A DNA stretch of 64,000 nt from Robertmurraya korlensis (GTDB lineage Bacteria > Bacillota > Bacilli > Bacillales > Cytobacillaceae): positions 124,001 through 188,000 of the forward strand of contig NZ_JAMBNS010000005.1 of assembly GCF_023715225.1 (NCBI RefSeq). Direction: 5' to 3'. This document shows positions 1-9,509 of the stretch, one piece after another (positions within the stretch are counted from its first letter, which is position 1; each line of letters begins with the position of its first letter). Below the pieces are notes generated by a model, which was not told the DNA's origin, ran no database searches, and saw only the letters and a list, made by a program, of their open reading frames with translations. Both the position numbers and the translations under genes were made by a program.

Positions 1-363
1 CAAATTGACTGCTTCTGCCCAGATGCGGACCATAGCGAGGTAGTTACTATTCATAGGGGCGACATTATCGAAATTTCTCCAGAACGGAAATACACGGTGA
101 TCAATGGCTGGTATGCATTAGTGATCATCAATCAAAGTTGCTCGTTTTACATGGCTGTTGAGGATATTGAATGGTACTTTACAAAAGAACAACTGATTTC
201 TATGTTAGATGTAGATCTTCAGATTAATTATTATCAATATAAAATCAACCAAGCTCTCGATGAGGGTGATGAAAAAGCCTTTATGAATTTCACAGATAAA
301 ATGAACCACTCCTATGAAATGAAGGGAAAATTATTAATGTATTTACGGAATGTTGCTGTTTAA
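1..363 (+). CDS. IDEAL-domain protein (5' end outside window)
   Basis: The reading frame is open from base 1 to the TAA at 361-363, giving 120 visible residues, so the gene begins left of the window. The GTG at 97 is internal. The C-terminal half (EQLISMLDVDLQINYYQYKI, then ALDEGDEKAFMNFTDKMN) matches the short IDEAL domain of Bacillaceae proteins, which usually mediates protein contacts. The N-terminal part, with a DCFCPDAD segment and a beta-rich stretch, I do not recognise. The frame is followed by a terminator. Function unknown; the family call rests on the domain pattern only. Confidence 0.7.
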   Translation, partial: QIDCFCPDADHSEVVTIHRGDIIEISPERKYTVINGWYALVIINQSCSFYMAVEDIEWYFTKEQLISMLDVDLQINYYQYKINQALDEGDEKAFMNFTDKMNHSYEMKGKLLMYLRNVAV

Positions 364-378
364 ACAAGTGGTTTAATC

Positions 379-408
379 GTCCTTCACCGATGTAGTGAGG
401 GACTTTTC
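379..408 (+). terminator. Rho-independent terminator
   Basis: Perfect 9-bp stem GTCCTTCAC/GTGAGGGAC with a 7-nt loop, followed by TTTTCT. It ends the IDEAL-domain gene. Confidence 0.8.
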
Positions 409-576
409 TATTATTTAATAAGGAAGACGGTTCAACAAAGAGCACCCACCAAAAACCTTCATCCTCTAGTAAAATTTTCGTCATAATTTGTTCATATTTT
501 TACGTTATCATACAAGTACGAATGATAACGTGGGACTTGATTCCCTTTTTTATGAAAGGAGTACTTGCAAGCAGTT

Positions 577-2535
577 ATGGGAAAGAAGAGGAAAAACAAG
601 ATACTCTTTACTCGGATGAATATTCTCTTTTTTATTGTCTTTTTGCTGTTTTCGACTTTGATTATTCGACTGGGAAAAATACAAATTGTCCAAGGAGAGG
701 AATACGCGAAGGAAAGTGAAAAGACGACGACCACCGTTTATTCCTGGACGACTCCTCGTGGAAAGATATATGACCGAGACGGAAATGTTTTAGTGGAAAA
801 CGAGGCCATTTTCACATTATCGTACATCAATCCTTCGAACGAGCACAACCAGCAGGAAAGACTTGAATTGGCACAAAAGATTGCTGGATTAATTGAAGTA
901 GGAACGGAAAATGTAAAAGAGCGAGACAAAAAAGATTATTGGATTTTTACTAGAAAAGAAGAAGCATACGCGAAGGTGAGCGCAGAAGAACAAGCAAACT
1001 TAGATGACAATGAAGAGTATCAACTGATCTTGGAGCGAATTACGGAAGAAGAGTTAGCGTCCATTACAGCTGCGGAAATGGAAGTTCTTGCGATTAAAAG
1101 AGAAATGGATGTGGATAGCTCTTCAATCAAACGAATCAAGATGGGATTAACGACGAAAGAAATGGCCATCATCAATGAGCGTCTGGAAGAGCTTCCTGGT
1201 TTCGAAGTCAAAGTGGACTCTACGCGAAAATATGTATATGGTAATACACTTCGTCAGCTATTTGGCAATGTCGGCCAAATTCCAGAAGAAGCAGTCGATA
1301 CGTATAAAAGTAATGGGTACCAATTGAGTGACCTTGTTGGTACAAGCTTTATTGAGCAACAATACGAAACCTGGCTTAGCGGGACGAAGGAAAAACAAAC
1401 GTATGTTCAAGATAAGAAGGGTAACCTTATTGAAGGAGAAGTGACGCCAGGGGAATCGGGGAAAGATCTGATTCTCACGATTGATTTGGCTCTCCAGCAA
1501 GAAGCAGAGAAAATCATCGAGGAAGAGTTGAAAAAGGACAGTGGTGCGAGTGAAGCTTATGCGGTCGTAACCAATCCGCAAACAGGAGAGATTCTTGCGA
1601 TTGCTGGGAAAAGTGAAGAGAACGGTGAGATCAGTGATGAAACATACGGGGCATTATATAATGCCTATGCAATGGGTTCGGCAGTTAAAGGGGCAACCGT
1701 GTTAACAGGATATGAAACAGGAGTCATTTCTCCAGGAGATACGTTCTTTGACAGTCCGATTAAAATTGCTGGCACTCCAACGAAAAAGTCTTACCAGAAT
1801 ATGGGGACGATTAATGATCTTACCGCTCTCGAGCGATCATCGAATGTGTATATGTTCCATATCGCTATGAAAATAGGAAACTATGATTATGCCAAAAAAG
1901 AAGGTTTTCGCGATCCAGATGAAGCCTATGCAATCATGAGAAAGTTTTTCAATCAATTCGGTTTGGGAGTAAAAACAGAAATTGATCTTCCGAGTGAAGC
2001 AACAGGCTACAATGGTGGGGTCCAGCAATTAGGAAATTTAATGGACTTTGCGATTGGACAATTTGATACATATACTCCTCTTCAGCTTTCACAATACGTT
2101 TCTACCATTGCGAATGATGGAAAGAGAGTGCAGCCTCACTTGATGAAGGAGGTACGGGAGCCGGATCATGTAAGTGGTGAATCAGGCGAAGTGATTGAAG
2201 AATTTGAAACCAATGTGTTAAACACGGTGGATATGGACTTATCCTATATTGAACGCGTTCAAGAAGGATTTCGCCGAGTGATGAATGGATCAAAGGGTAC
2301 TGCTGCCTCTTACTTTAAAGGGGTTACGTATGATCCAGCAGGTAAAACAGGGACGGCTCAGGTGTCAGATGGAAGAGGTGGATATAACTATAACTTAACA
2401 TTAGTTGGCTATGCACCCTATGACAATCCCGAAATTGCTATCTCAATCGTTGTTCCTAATGCAGAAAATGATAGCAGTGGAATTAATAAGTATATCGGAA
2501 AGAGAATCCTTGATTTTTATTTTGAAAATAAGTAA
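577..2535 (+). CDS. Class B penicillin-binding protein (transpeptidase)
   Basis: Peptidoglycan D,D-transpeptidase anchored by one N-terminal membrane segment (about residues 12-32, after a KKRK stretch). The 652 residues hold a dimerisation/pedestal region and a C-terminal penicillin-binding domain with the active-site SxxK (S368-AVK), SSN (421-423) and KTGTA (from K590). It belongs to the PbpA/PbpH type of elongation-linked Bacillus PBPs. I prefer ATG 577 (MGKKRKNK, as in homologues). A TTG at 565 is in frame but only 3 nt from the AAAGGAG at 555-561, while ATG 577 lies 15 nt away, so the start is not certain. Single-gene unit with its own terminator. Confidence 0.9.
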   Translation: MGKKRKNKILFTRMNILFFIVFLLFSTLIIRLGKIQIVQGEEYAKESEKTTTTVYSWTTPRGKIYDRDGNVLVENEAIFTLSYINPSNEHNQQERLELAQKIAGLIEVGTENVKERDKKDYWIFTRKEEAYAKVSAEEQANLDDNEEYQLILERITEEELASITAAEMEVLAIKREMDVDSSSIKRIKMGLTTKEMAIINERLEELPGFEVKVDSTRKYVYGNTLRQLFGNVGQIPEEAVDTYKSNGYQLSDLVGTSFIEQQYETWLSGTKEKQTYVQDKKGNLIEGEVTPGESGKDLILTIDLALQQEAEKIIEEELKKDSGASEAYAVVTNPQTGEILAIAGKSEENGEISDETYGALYNAYAMGSAVKGATVLTGYETGVISPGDTFFDSPIKIAGTPTKKSYQNMGTINDLTALERSSNVYMFHIAMKIGNYDYAKKEGFRDPDEAYAIMRKFFNQFGLGVKTEIDLPSEATGYNGGVQQLGNLMDFAIGQFDTYTPLQLSQYVSTIANDGKRVQPHLMKEVREPDHVSGESGEVIEEFETNVLNTVDMDLSYIERVQEGFRRVMNGSKGTAASYFKGVTYDPAGKTGTAQVSDGRGGYNYNLTLVGYAPYDNPEIAISIVVPNAENDSSGINKYIGKRILDFYFENK

Positions 2536-2566
2536 CCAGCGTCGAAAATGGATGCTGGTTTTTTTG
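2535..2566 (+). terminator. Rho-independent terminator
   Basis: Stem ACCAGC/GCTGGT starting at the last base of the PBP stop codon, followed by a run of seven T. Confidence 0.8.
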
Positions 2567-2657
2567 AGTCAGTAAAAAATACATAAAAACGTATGGTATT
2601 CTAATATAGATGATGGTATACCCTTTTTTTATAGGGGGATGTTTAGGAGGGGTTACG

Positions 2658-3416
2658 TTGTTACATTCAAACTTACTAGCGAAAATTATCAATCATACAA
2701 GAGTGGGAGTCCTTGTAACCGATCCTAGTCAGGAAGATAATCCAATTATTTATGCGTCTAAAGGGTTTTTAGAGATGACTGGCTATAGTATGACCGAAGT
2801 AATAGGGAGAAATTGTCGATTTTTACAAGGGCCCGACACGGATGTGAAGACCGTCCATTCCCTTAGAAAAGCGATTGAGACTGGCCAGTCAATTAGATGT
2901 GAAATACTAAACTATCGAAAAACTGGTGAGCCCTTTTGGAATGAGCTATCAATTGATAAAGTGTACGTAGAAGAGGAAGACAAATCCTACTTCTTAGGCA
3001 TTCAACATAATATCACTCTAAGAAAACAAGCAGAGAAAGAGTATCTTCTTTCGTTACAGAGAATTGACACACTCACCACACCTATCGTTCCTATTAATAG
3101 TCAATTGTCCATACTCCCGTTAATTGGAGAAATGAACAAGGATCGTGCCACGAAAATGACTACAACTGTGTTAAAGGAAGTAACCAACTCCCACATTGAT
3201 ACACTGTTACTAGACGTAAGCGGTCTAACGACGATCGATGAAAATACATATCAAGAACTGATGAACCTATTCACTGTGTTAGAGCTAGTAGGAATAGAAC
3301 TAATCATAAGCGGATTAAATCCATCCATGGCAAAAAAATTATCTCAAATTATGCCTAATGATAAAAGCATCAAAACGACAAGCTCTGTAAAGGAGTATTT
3401 GAAAGGAAGACTGTGA
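2658..3416 (+). CDS. ytvA: Blue-light photoreceptor, LOV-STAS (YtvA-like)
   Basis: Flavin-binding LOV domain (about residues 10-125) followed by a linker helix and a STAS domain (about 140-252). The LOV signature GRNCRFLQG is present with the photo-adduct cysteine at C53, so FMN photochemistry should be intact. In Bacillus, YtvA is a stressosome component that feeds light into the sigma-B general stress response; that role is inferred here. TTG 2658 is chosen because AGGAGGGG at 2645-2652 lies 5 nt upstream. The longer in-frame ATG at 2610 adds a stretch absent from homologues. 252 residues against about 261 in B. subtilis. Confidence 0.92.
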   Translation: MLHSNLLAKIINHTRVGVLVTDPSQEDNPIIYASKGFLEMTGYSMTEVIGRNCRFLQGPDTDVKTVHSLRKAIETGQSIRCEILNYRKTGEPFWNELSIDKVYVEEEDKSYFLGIQHNITLRKQAEKEYLLSLQRIDTLTTPIVPINSQLSILPLIGEMNKDRATKMTTTVLKEVTNSHIDTLLLDVSGLTTIDENTYQELMNLFTVLELVGIELIISGLNPSMAKKLSQIMPNDKSIKTTSSVKEYLKGRL

Positions 3417-3427
3417 CTTTCAAATAT

Positions 3428-3462
3428 TAAGCCAGATTCCTCCAAAAAGGAACTGGCTTATT
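3428..3462. terminator. Bidirectional terminator
   Basis: Stem TAAGCCAG(A)TTCC/GGAACTGGCTTA between the convergent ytvA-like and HAD genes. Confidence 0.75.
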
Positions 3463-3467
3463 CCACA

Positions 3468-4133
3468 TTATTCGCTTTGTTTTTTCGCTAGATGGTCTAG
3501 TAAAGCGTCAAAGGATAGTTCAGACATGGAAGTTAGTCGGTGGACATGACCTTTAAAGTCCAAGTATTGTGTAACTGGGTTAGGAACGATAACACAGTTA
3601 AGTCCGGCTCCAACTGCGGCCGTTAGTCCGTTTAAGGAATCCTCAAAGCAAAGTGCCTCGTTTGACTCGACCCCTAGTTCCTGAAGAGCCTTTACATATA
3701 GCTCGGGATCAGGTTTAACCTTTTGGACGTCATCGGAAGTCTTAATTACCTCAAAATAATGGAGGATCTTAAATCTTTCTAAGTAATCAACCACCCATTT
3801 TCTACTCGAGCTAGAGGCAAGTCCAATTTTTAACCCATGTTCTTTCGCAGCTTGTAGATAATCTAACACACCCTCGCGAAGAGCAAATTGATTTTTTCTT
3901 TGCTGATAAAGTTCATTTGTTCTTGATTTCACTAACTCCCGATCAATTGGTTGAGTGGATATGGCGCTTAGTTCGTCGTATAAGCCACCGCCTGTTGTTC
4001 CTATGTATTTGGCAAAATTCTCTAGCTTTAAATCGTAACCGTAATCTAGCATGACCTCCTTGGTCACGTTATACCAAACGGACTCAGTATCCACAATTAA
4101 TCCATCAAAATCAAAAATAATCGCTTTATACAT
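3468..4133 (-). CDS. HAD-superfamily phosphatase (PgmB/Gph-like)
   Basis: 221-residue haloacid dehalogenase hydrolase. Motif I is FDFDGLIVDT with nucleophile D8 and acid D10; motif II is the LASSSS segment; the later KPDPELY and FEDSLNG segments supply motifs III and IV. The cap insertion follows motif I, as in subfamily IA, typical of beta-phosphoglucomutase and phosphoglycolate-type phosphatases. Substrate cannot be read. The start at 4133 follows GGAGGAG by 4-5 nt; an upstream in-frame ATG (4169) lacks such a site. Confidence 0.85.
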   Translation of the reverse strand: MYKAIIFDFDGLIVDTESVWYNVTKEVMLDYGYDLKLENFAKYIGTTGGGLYDELSAISTQPIDRELVKSRTNELYQQRKNQFALREGVLDYLQAAKEHGLKIGLASSSSRKWVVDYLERFKILHYFEVIKTSDDVQKVKPDPELYVKALQELGVESNEALCFEDSLNGLTAAVGAGLNCVIVPNPVTQYLDFKGHVHRLTSMSELSFDALLDHLAKKQSE

Positions 4134-4184
4134 AATCTCCTCCATTTTCGATAATAGGTTATAATACATTATATGAAATAAATA

Positions 4185-4218
4185 ACAAAAAAGCCAAAAT
4201 CCAAAAAGATTTTGGCTT
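4185..4218 (-). terminator. Terminator of the 44-residue gene
   Basis: 11-bp perfect stem AAGCCAAAATC/GATTTTGGCTT. On the minus strand the stem runs into TTTTTTGTTATTT, as expected for termination of the small gene ending at 4231. Confidence 0.75.
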
Positions 4219-4230
4219 AGTCATTTTACT

Positions 4231-4365
4231 TTATTTATTTTCTTTGCGATTTGGTAGGTCAATTGCTTCTTTTTTGTTGTTACCATTATAGGAATGCTTT
4301 TCATCCGTACGAGTTTCCCAAATACTATATTTAATGTCATTCGAGCTTTGTTTTTTACTAGTCAT
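4231..4365 (-). CDS. Small Lys/Asn-rich protein, 44 residues
   Basis: Short gene with a strong ribosome-binding site (GGAGGTG 9 nt before ATG 4365) and its own terminator. The product begins MTSKKQSSNDIKYSIW and is hydrophilic, rich in Lys, Asn and Ser, with one Trp. It resembles in style the many small spore-associated proteins of Bacillaceae and the 41-residue protein at 15272, but I do not recognise a family. Confidence 0.65.
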   Translation of the reverse strand: MTSKKQSSNDIKYSIWETRTDEKHSYNGNNKKEAIDLPNRKENK

Positions 4366-4520
4366 CTAAAAAACACCTCCTTATTATAGATTTTTATAAA
4401 TGGAAAATTCTATACAAGAATAATAAAAAAAGAATATTGGCAATTTTCTTTCGTATGGAAAAGTACGGATTGATTGTATATTCTGATAAGATAAACAGTT
4501 TTTGAAGGGTGGAGTATTTT

Positions 4521-5879
4521 GTGGAGAAACATCACGAAAGTGAGAAGTTACAGCGCGGGTTAGACAACAGACACATCCAGCTGATTGCGCTAGGAGGGGC
4601 GATTGGAGTTGGCTTATTCTATGGATCGAGTGCAACTATTCAAATGGCTGGTCCTTCGATTCTTCTCTCTTATTTAATCGGAGGAATTGTCATTTTTACG
4701 ATAATGAGGGCATTAGGAGAAATGGCGGTGGCTGAGCCGATTTCTGGTTCCTTCAGTTCTTATGCGCATCGATACTTAGGACCGTTTGCTGGCTACCTTA
4801 CAGGCTGGACGTATTGGTTCATGTGGGTCGTTGTCGGAATGGCCGAAATCACAGTAATAGGCGTTTATGTGAATTACTGGTTTCCAGATATCCCTCAGTG
4901 GGTGACGGCGCTTGCTACATTAATTGTCGTAACACTAATTAATTTAATGAATGTAAAAGCCTTTGGAGAGTTTGAATTTTGGTTAGCGCTTATTAAAGTT
5001 GTAGCCATTATCGGAATGATTTTAGTTGGCTTAGGAATCATTTTGTTTGGGTTTGGTAATGGTGGTCAACGAATGGGTCTAGATAATCTTTGGGCTCATG
5101 GCGGATTTATGCCGAATGGAATGGATGGAATTTTACTATCTTTAGTTTTGGTGATGTTCTCGTTTGGCGGAGTTGAGCTAGTTGGAATCACGGCAGGTGA
5201 AGCGAAAGATCCACAGAAGTCGATTCCGTCCGCGATTAACAATGTCGTATGGCGAATTTTAATCTTTTATATTGGTGCTTTAGGAATTATGATGATTCTA
5301 TATCCTTGGAATGAAGTCGGTTCCAATGGCAGTCCGTTCGTATTGATTTTTGATAAAATAGGAATACCAGGCGCAGCACATATTATCAATTTTGTTGTGT
5401 TAACGGCTGCGTTATCTGCCTTTAATAGCGGAATGTTCAGTACTGGGAGAATGCTTTACAACTTATCGCTACAAAATAATGGTCCTAAGTACTTTGGAAA
5501 ATTAAACAAGCATCAAACGCCAAGACGTGGAATCTTATTCTCAGCTTCGTTCTTATTAGTAGCTGTATTTCTAAATTATATTATTCCAGAAAAAGTATTT
5601 ATGTTTATTTCCTCTGTTGCGACAGTGGCTGTTATTACAAGCTGGACGATCATTCTACTAACTCAAATAAAGTTTAGACAATCCAAAACAAAAGAAGAGG
5701 TAGGAAATTTAGCCTTTAAAATGCCTCTGCATCCACTTTCGAACTATGTGGCTCTAGCGTTCTTAGCTTTTGTGATTGTGTTAATGGCGTTTATGGAAGG
5801 CATGAGAGAAGCCTTATATGTGGCACCTGTATGGTTTCTGATCCTTTACGTTGGCTATCGAATGAAAACAAAGAAATAA
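4521..5879 (+). CDS. Amino acid permease, APC family
   Basis: 452-residue transporter with about 12 hydrophobic segments. The N-terminal LQRGLDNRHIQLIALGGAIG is the hallmark of the amino acid-polyamine-organocation family (AapA, YtnA/AlaP, GabP group), which imports amino acids with protons. The substrate is not readable; an alanine/serine-type permease is a guess. GTG 4521 is preferred (GGGTGGAG 6-7 nt upstream; the product starts MEKHH like homologues). An in-frame GTG at 4509 overlaps that site. Confidence 0.88.
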   Translation: MEKHHESEKLQRGLDNRHIQLIALGGAIGVGLFYGSSATIQMAGPSILLSYLIGGIVIFTIMRALGEMAVAEPISGSFSSYAHRYLGPFAGYLTGWTYWFMWVVVGMAEITVIGVYVNYWFPDIPQWVTALATLIVVTLINLMNVKAFGEFEFWLALIKVVAIIGMILVGLGIILFGFGNGGQRMGLDNLWAHGGFMPNGMDGILLSLVLVMFSFGGVELVGITAGEAKDPQKSIPSAINNVVWRILIFYIGALGIMMILYPWNEVGSNGSPFVLIFDKIGIPGAAHIINFVVLTAALSAFNSGMFSTGRMLYNLSLQNNGPKYFGKLNKHQTPRRGILFSASFLLVAVFLNYIIPEKVFMFISSVATVAVITSWTIILLTQIKFRQSKTKEEVGNLAFKMPLHPLSNYVALAFLAFVIVLMAFMEGMREALYVAPVWFLILYVGYRMKTKK

Positions 5880-5882
5880 CAC

Positions 5883-5914
5883 AAAGCGGTCTCTTAATAC
5901 AGAGACCGCTTTAT
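5883..5914. terminator. Bidirectional terminator
   Basis: 12-bp perfect stem AAAGCGGTCTCT/AGAGACCGCTTT between the convergent permease and CAP-domain genes. Confidence 0.85.
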
Positions 5915-7021
5915 TTAATTCGCGTAATAATTTTGTGTATAATAAGGCTGGTTTTCCTCATTAAAGGCGACTCCAACGCCTAAGTATTCAAATCCAGATT
6001 TTACAATATTTTTCCGGTGTCCTAAAGAGTTCATTAGTCCTTCGTGTGCAAAAATACTACTGAACTGACCGTACGCTAGATTTTCTCCAGCCAGGGAGTA
6101 CCGTACGCCGTCTTCTTCCATTCGATCAAAAGGAGACTCTCCTTGAAGATTCGTATGGTCAAAGTAGTTATTAACTGCCATATCCAAGCTATGCTTCCGT
6201 GCCGTTTGCATGACATGTTCATCCCATGAAAGAACTTGAAGTCCATGATTGACCCTCGTCGCATTGACCAAATCAAACATTTGCAACTCAAATCCTTCTT
6301 TTAATGCTTCACTAGGCTCTGAATAAATCGATTTTTTATTATTTTCTACTTCTTCGGTTAAAATTTGAATGGCGGTTACCGTATTTTCTTCATGCACATC
6401 ATAAAAGACCGTCACGTACGTGTCATCAAGCTCATACATGTCATAATCGTTGTTCTCTTGTAGTTGATAAAAAACTAATCCCTTTTGTAATCGTGTGATG
6501 GGCTGCCCTAATGTGTCGCGAACGGTTTGTTTTGGACTATTTAATTTGATTCCATTTGTGGAAGAAATTAAATCTTGATTCGTGTACAAGCCAATTACTT
6601 GTTGCTGGTCATTGTACATGACTTTGACAAAGTTATGATAATTTTCATGATACGTATACCATTCCGTTCCATACTCATTCATTTCAGAACGCTTAGGTGC
6701 TCCCAACATATTTTCGATATCTGTCTTCGATTCACCGAGTTCAATATTATAAATGGAAAACACTTGATTGGAGGGAGACTTCAGATCCGGAGAAGGCACT
6801 TCTATTTCCGAAGGCACCTGTTCCTCAGCAAATTTTTCTGCTTTTTCCTCAAGAAACCCGATACTACTAGTTATATCGTTTAAAAGTTCAGATAGTCCGA
6901 TATGATCAAGTTGTATGTTAAAATCCTCAGCAATCGCACCGATTTCCATTTCTTTTCCGTACGTATTCCACAAATAATTCAGACCAAACAATAATATGAT
7001 TAAGAGAAAAAGTCGTCTCAA
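5915..7021 (-). CDS. Secreted/membrane-anchored CAP-domain protein (YlbC-like)
   Basis: 368 residues. An N-terminal hydrophobic segment (about 3-15) is followed by a coiled Glu-rich stretch, a CAP-associated N-terminal domain (about 95-225) and a C-terminal CAP/SCP domain (about 245-366) with ARKHSLDMA, NYFDHTN, AGENLAYG and GHRKNI. This order matches B. subtilis YlbC. CAP domains are extracellular; their role in bacilli is unclear. The TTG start at 7021 follows GTGAGGAG on the minus strand. Monocistronic. Confidence 0.85.
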   Translation of the reverse strand: MRRLFLLIILLFGLNYLWNTYGKEMEIGAIAEDFNIQLDHIGLSELLNDITSSIGFLEEKAEKFAEEQVPSEIEVPSPDLKSPSNQVFSIYNIELGESKTDIENMLGAPKRSEMNEYGTEWYTYHENYHNFVKVMYNDQQQVIGLYTNQDLISSTNGIKLNSPKQTVRDTLGQPITRLQKGLVFYQLQENNDYDMYELDDTYVTVFYDVHEENTVTAIQILTEEVENNKKSIYSEPSEALKEGFELQMFDLVNATRVNHGLQVLSWDEHVMQTARKHSLDMAVNNYFDHTNLQGESPFDRMEEDGVRYSLAGENLAYGQFSSIFAHEGLMNSLGHRKNIVKSGFEYLGVGVAFNEENQPYYTQNYYAN

Positions 7022-7262
7022 ATTTTCTCCTCACTTTCTATTAAATATCCCCATCAATTCCATTATAGCTACCAAATTCATGGTCCATACCTATATCCAT
7101 TCTAAACGATGTTCCTTTCCTCGTGTTAGTAATACGATCTTGCAGGAAAGTGGAAGAATTTGTTGTATAAAAAAAAGAACCATGAAAATAATGGATGTGA
7201 ATTGATAGGAATAACAGATGATCATTGCAAAATCTAAAGATCATGAAAAGGAGGTGTGTACT
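7022..7262. other. Intergenic region upstream of ylbC-like gene
   Basis: Gap between the ylbC-like start and the possible micro-ORF. On the minus strand a TATAAT (plus-strand 7059-7064) lies upstream of the ylbC-like start and may be its -10 box; no convincing -35 box was found. Nothing else recognised. Confidence 0.3.
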
Positions 7263-7328
7263 TTGAAAGAACCAAGCACAAATATAGTATTTGTGCTTCA
7301 GGGGAATAACCCATTTTGCACCCTATAA
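7263..7328 (+). CDS. Possible 21-residue peptide
   Basis: TTG start 7 nt after a near-perfect AAAGGAGGTG, then 21 codons (MKEPSTNIVFVLQGNNPFCTL) and TAA. The strong site in an otherwise gene-free 311-bp gap is the main support. The frame contains a perfect 10-bp inverted repeat (7275-7297) that could fold in the mRNA. It may be a real micro-protein, a leader peptide, or the remnant of a longer gene. No homologue recognised. Confidence 0.35.
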   Translation: MKEPSTNIVFVLQGNNPFCTL

Positions 7329-7333
7329 ATATA

Positions 7334-7711
7334 TTAAGGCACAAAACCTTCACCATTTCTAGCCATTTCGTCTCTAATTAACTGTTCTCCACCTGTTGCC
7401 TCCACAGCTGCTCCCATGGATTGTAACCAATCCCCATTTATGGCGGTTCTTTGACCAGAAAGCGTGGATTTATTGTCTTTTGCTCGAATTTGTTGAGTGA
7501 CGCCAATGGCTTCTATTAATTGTCCAATCACTTGAATCCAAATTCCAGTCACAATATCTTGAGAACCTGGCCTCTTTTCCTCTAACTCATATAATTTTGT
7601 TACTGCTATCGCTTCCGTAAGCAAAGCGAAGAACTGAATCCAAATGCTGGCTTCTACCTGTTTTTCTAATGCTAACTTCGTTTCCTTCTGCTGGTCCTCT
7701 TTTTCATGCAT
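7334..7711 (-). CDS. Repetitive protein, DUF6944-like
   Basis: 125 residues with three degenerate repeats of about 35-37 residues: IWIQFFALLTEAIAVT (about 23-38), IWIQVIGQLIEAIGVT (about 56-71) and DWLQSMGAAVEATGG (about 93-107). Each is an amphipathic helix with a conserved W and EA. No signal peptide. The pattern fits the uncharacterised repetitive DUF6944 proteins of bacilli; the assignment is from memory. Function unknown. Confidence 0.6.
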   Translation of the reverse strand: MHEKEDQQKETKLALEKQVEASIWIQFFALLTEAIAVTKLYELEEKRPGSQDIVTGIWIQVIGQLIEAIGVTQQIRAKDNKSTLSGQRTAINGDWLQSMGAAVEATGGEQLIRDEMARNGEGFVP

Positions 7712-7962
7712 TTTTCAGGTCACTCCTTACTCCATACCTTTTTTATGTATATTCATTCCATAAAAAAATGTCCTTGAGCATTCGGATGGCTGTTTCCAAT
7801 AACTGGACTAAACTAAGTAAGATCTTCAATAAAACAAAATTGATTAATCTAGGACTAAAGAACTAAAAATAAGACTGGATTACTATATCCATTGTTTGGC
7901 ATTGTGTTAGAATATGAGAATATTACGAATTCTAAAATAAATAGGATATCGAGGAACGTAGA

Positions 7963-9426
7963 GTGGAACATACTTATTTATCATACAATTATCCAATCGT
8001 CATTGTATCGGTGCTTGTTGCCATTATTGCTTCTTTTATTACGATTGAACTTATTGGAAGAGTGGTAAGTTCCAAACAAAAACATGAGAAGAAGTGGATA
8101 CTAGCAAGTTCATTTATTTGGGGCAGCGGAATTTGGACGATGCATTTTACGGGGATACTAGCTATAAGGTCAGAGGTGCCTTTTGACTATGATATCTTAA
8201 TATCAATCTTTTCTTTAGGCATTGCTATCACCGTCATCTATTTTGCTTTTTTAATAACTTTGTGCAAAGAAATGAATACGTTACGGTTAATATTTGCCTC
8301 TGTTTTAATGGGACTAGGAATAGCTTCTATGCATTTTTTCGGAATGCTTGGGCTTAACGTGCATTTTGATCATAGCGTTATAAACATATTATTATCCATA
8401 CTTATTACTATTTCAGCTTCCTATCTAGCCATGTATATTTTTTTGAAAGTTGAAAGACGACGATTATATATTTATGCTTTTCCAATCGCTTCCTTAATGG
8501 GCTTTGCCCTTAGTGGTATGCATTATATCTCCATGAAACCAGGCACCATGTATCATATAGAGAAGGTGAGTAACCTTAACACGACATTCCGCTTTAGTAC
8601 TTCTTCAGATTTTCTATTATCAATCATCATAGTAATGACGGTTATCATTGTTGGAGTTACCTATTCTATCTTTCGAAAAGAAAACGCAGACCTTCTTAAA
8701 CTAAAGCTCACTGAGTTACACTTAGCCAGAACGGTACAGGAAAAATCACTTCCTCTTCCTATTCAAAACGAGAGGGTAAACATAACTTCCTTTTATCAAG
8801 CGTCTGAAGAGCTCTCGGGTGATCTATATTATTGGTCAAAAACTGACAGAGATCAGTATGGGATATTTATAATGGATGTGATGGGGCATGGAGTTTCTTC
8901 ATCTATTATCGGTGTGTCAATTAAATCGTATCTTCAAGGAGTATTAGAAAGAGTAAGTGAACCTACTATGGTAATGAAGGAACTTTCTGATCACATGGTT
9001 TCGATGTTTGAAGGCAGTGAAAATCCGTTTTATTTTACTGCGATTTATCTTTTCGTCGATACGAAACAGAAAACGATCCGTTATGTTAATGCGGGTCATC
9101 CATCAGGTCTATGGCAGGTGAAAGGGAAGCCGATCGTACCAATCGCTTCCACGTGTCCACCGATTGGACTTGTAGCAGATTTGCCCATCCTTTCCGATGA
9201 GATTTCCTTCGAAGACCAAGGAAGACTCGTGTTATATACGGATGGATTTATCGAAGGCATTAGCGATAATCACAGAGTACAGCTTAAAGTAATGAAAGAA
9301 ATCCTTTTCTCTAACCAAGAGAAGGACATAGAAGAGGTAAAAAGTCAGCTCCTAAAAGTATATAAAAATCACCTACGGGAATCGGATGATACTTGCTTGT
9401 TGGTGATTGATATTAATGGGGTATAG
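7963..9426 (+). CDS. MHYT sensor-SpoIIE (PP2C) phosphatase
   Basis: 487 residues. The first about 235 residues form an MHYT integral-membrane sensor with seven hydrophobic segments and the diagnostic MHFTGI, MHFFGM and MHYISM motifs, thought to bind a metal and sense a diatomic gas. A coiled linker leads to a SpoIIE/RsbU-type PP2C domain (about 255-485) with GDLYYW, DVMGHG, VNAGHPSG, YTDGFIE and DDTCLLV. It should dephosphorylate a Ser-phosphorylated STAS anti-anti-sigma factor. No partner STAS or kinase gene is adjacent. GTG start at 7963. Confidence 0.85.
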   Translation: MEHTYLSYNYPIVIVSVLVAIIASFITIELIGRVVSSKQKHEKKWILASSFIWGSGIWTMHFTGILAIRSEVPFDYDILISIFSLGIAITVIYFAFLITLCKEMNTLRLIFASVLMGLGIASMHFFGMLGLNVHFDHSVINILLSILITISASYLAMYIFLKVERRRLYIYAFPIASLMGFALSGMHYISMKPGTMYHIEKVSNLNTTFRFSTSSDFLLSIIIVMTVIIVGVTYSIFRKENADLLKLKLTELHLARTVQEKSLPLPIQNERVNITSFYQASEELSGDLYYWSKTDRDQYGIFIMDVMGHGVSSSIIGVSIKSYLQGVLERVSEPTMVMKELSDHMVSMFEGSENPFYFTAIYLFVDTKQKTIRYVNAGHPSGLWQVKGKPIVPIASTCPPIGLVADLPILSDEISFEDQGRLVLYTDGFIEGISDNHRVQLKVMKEILFSNQEKDIEEVKSQLLKVYKNHLRESDDTCLLVIDINGV

Positions 9427-9509
9427 GTGTGGGTTACCTTTGAATAGTTATGAAGTTGGTTGAAAATCGTTATAATGATACAGACAGTATAGAGAGGGGT
9501 GAACGTTAC

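Noticed and set aside
7041-7244. 67-codon minus-strand frame upstream of the ylbC-like gene
   Set aside because: Covers the probable promoter of that gene; no start signal.
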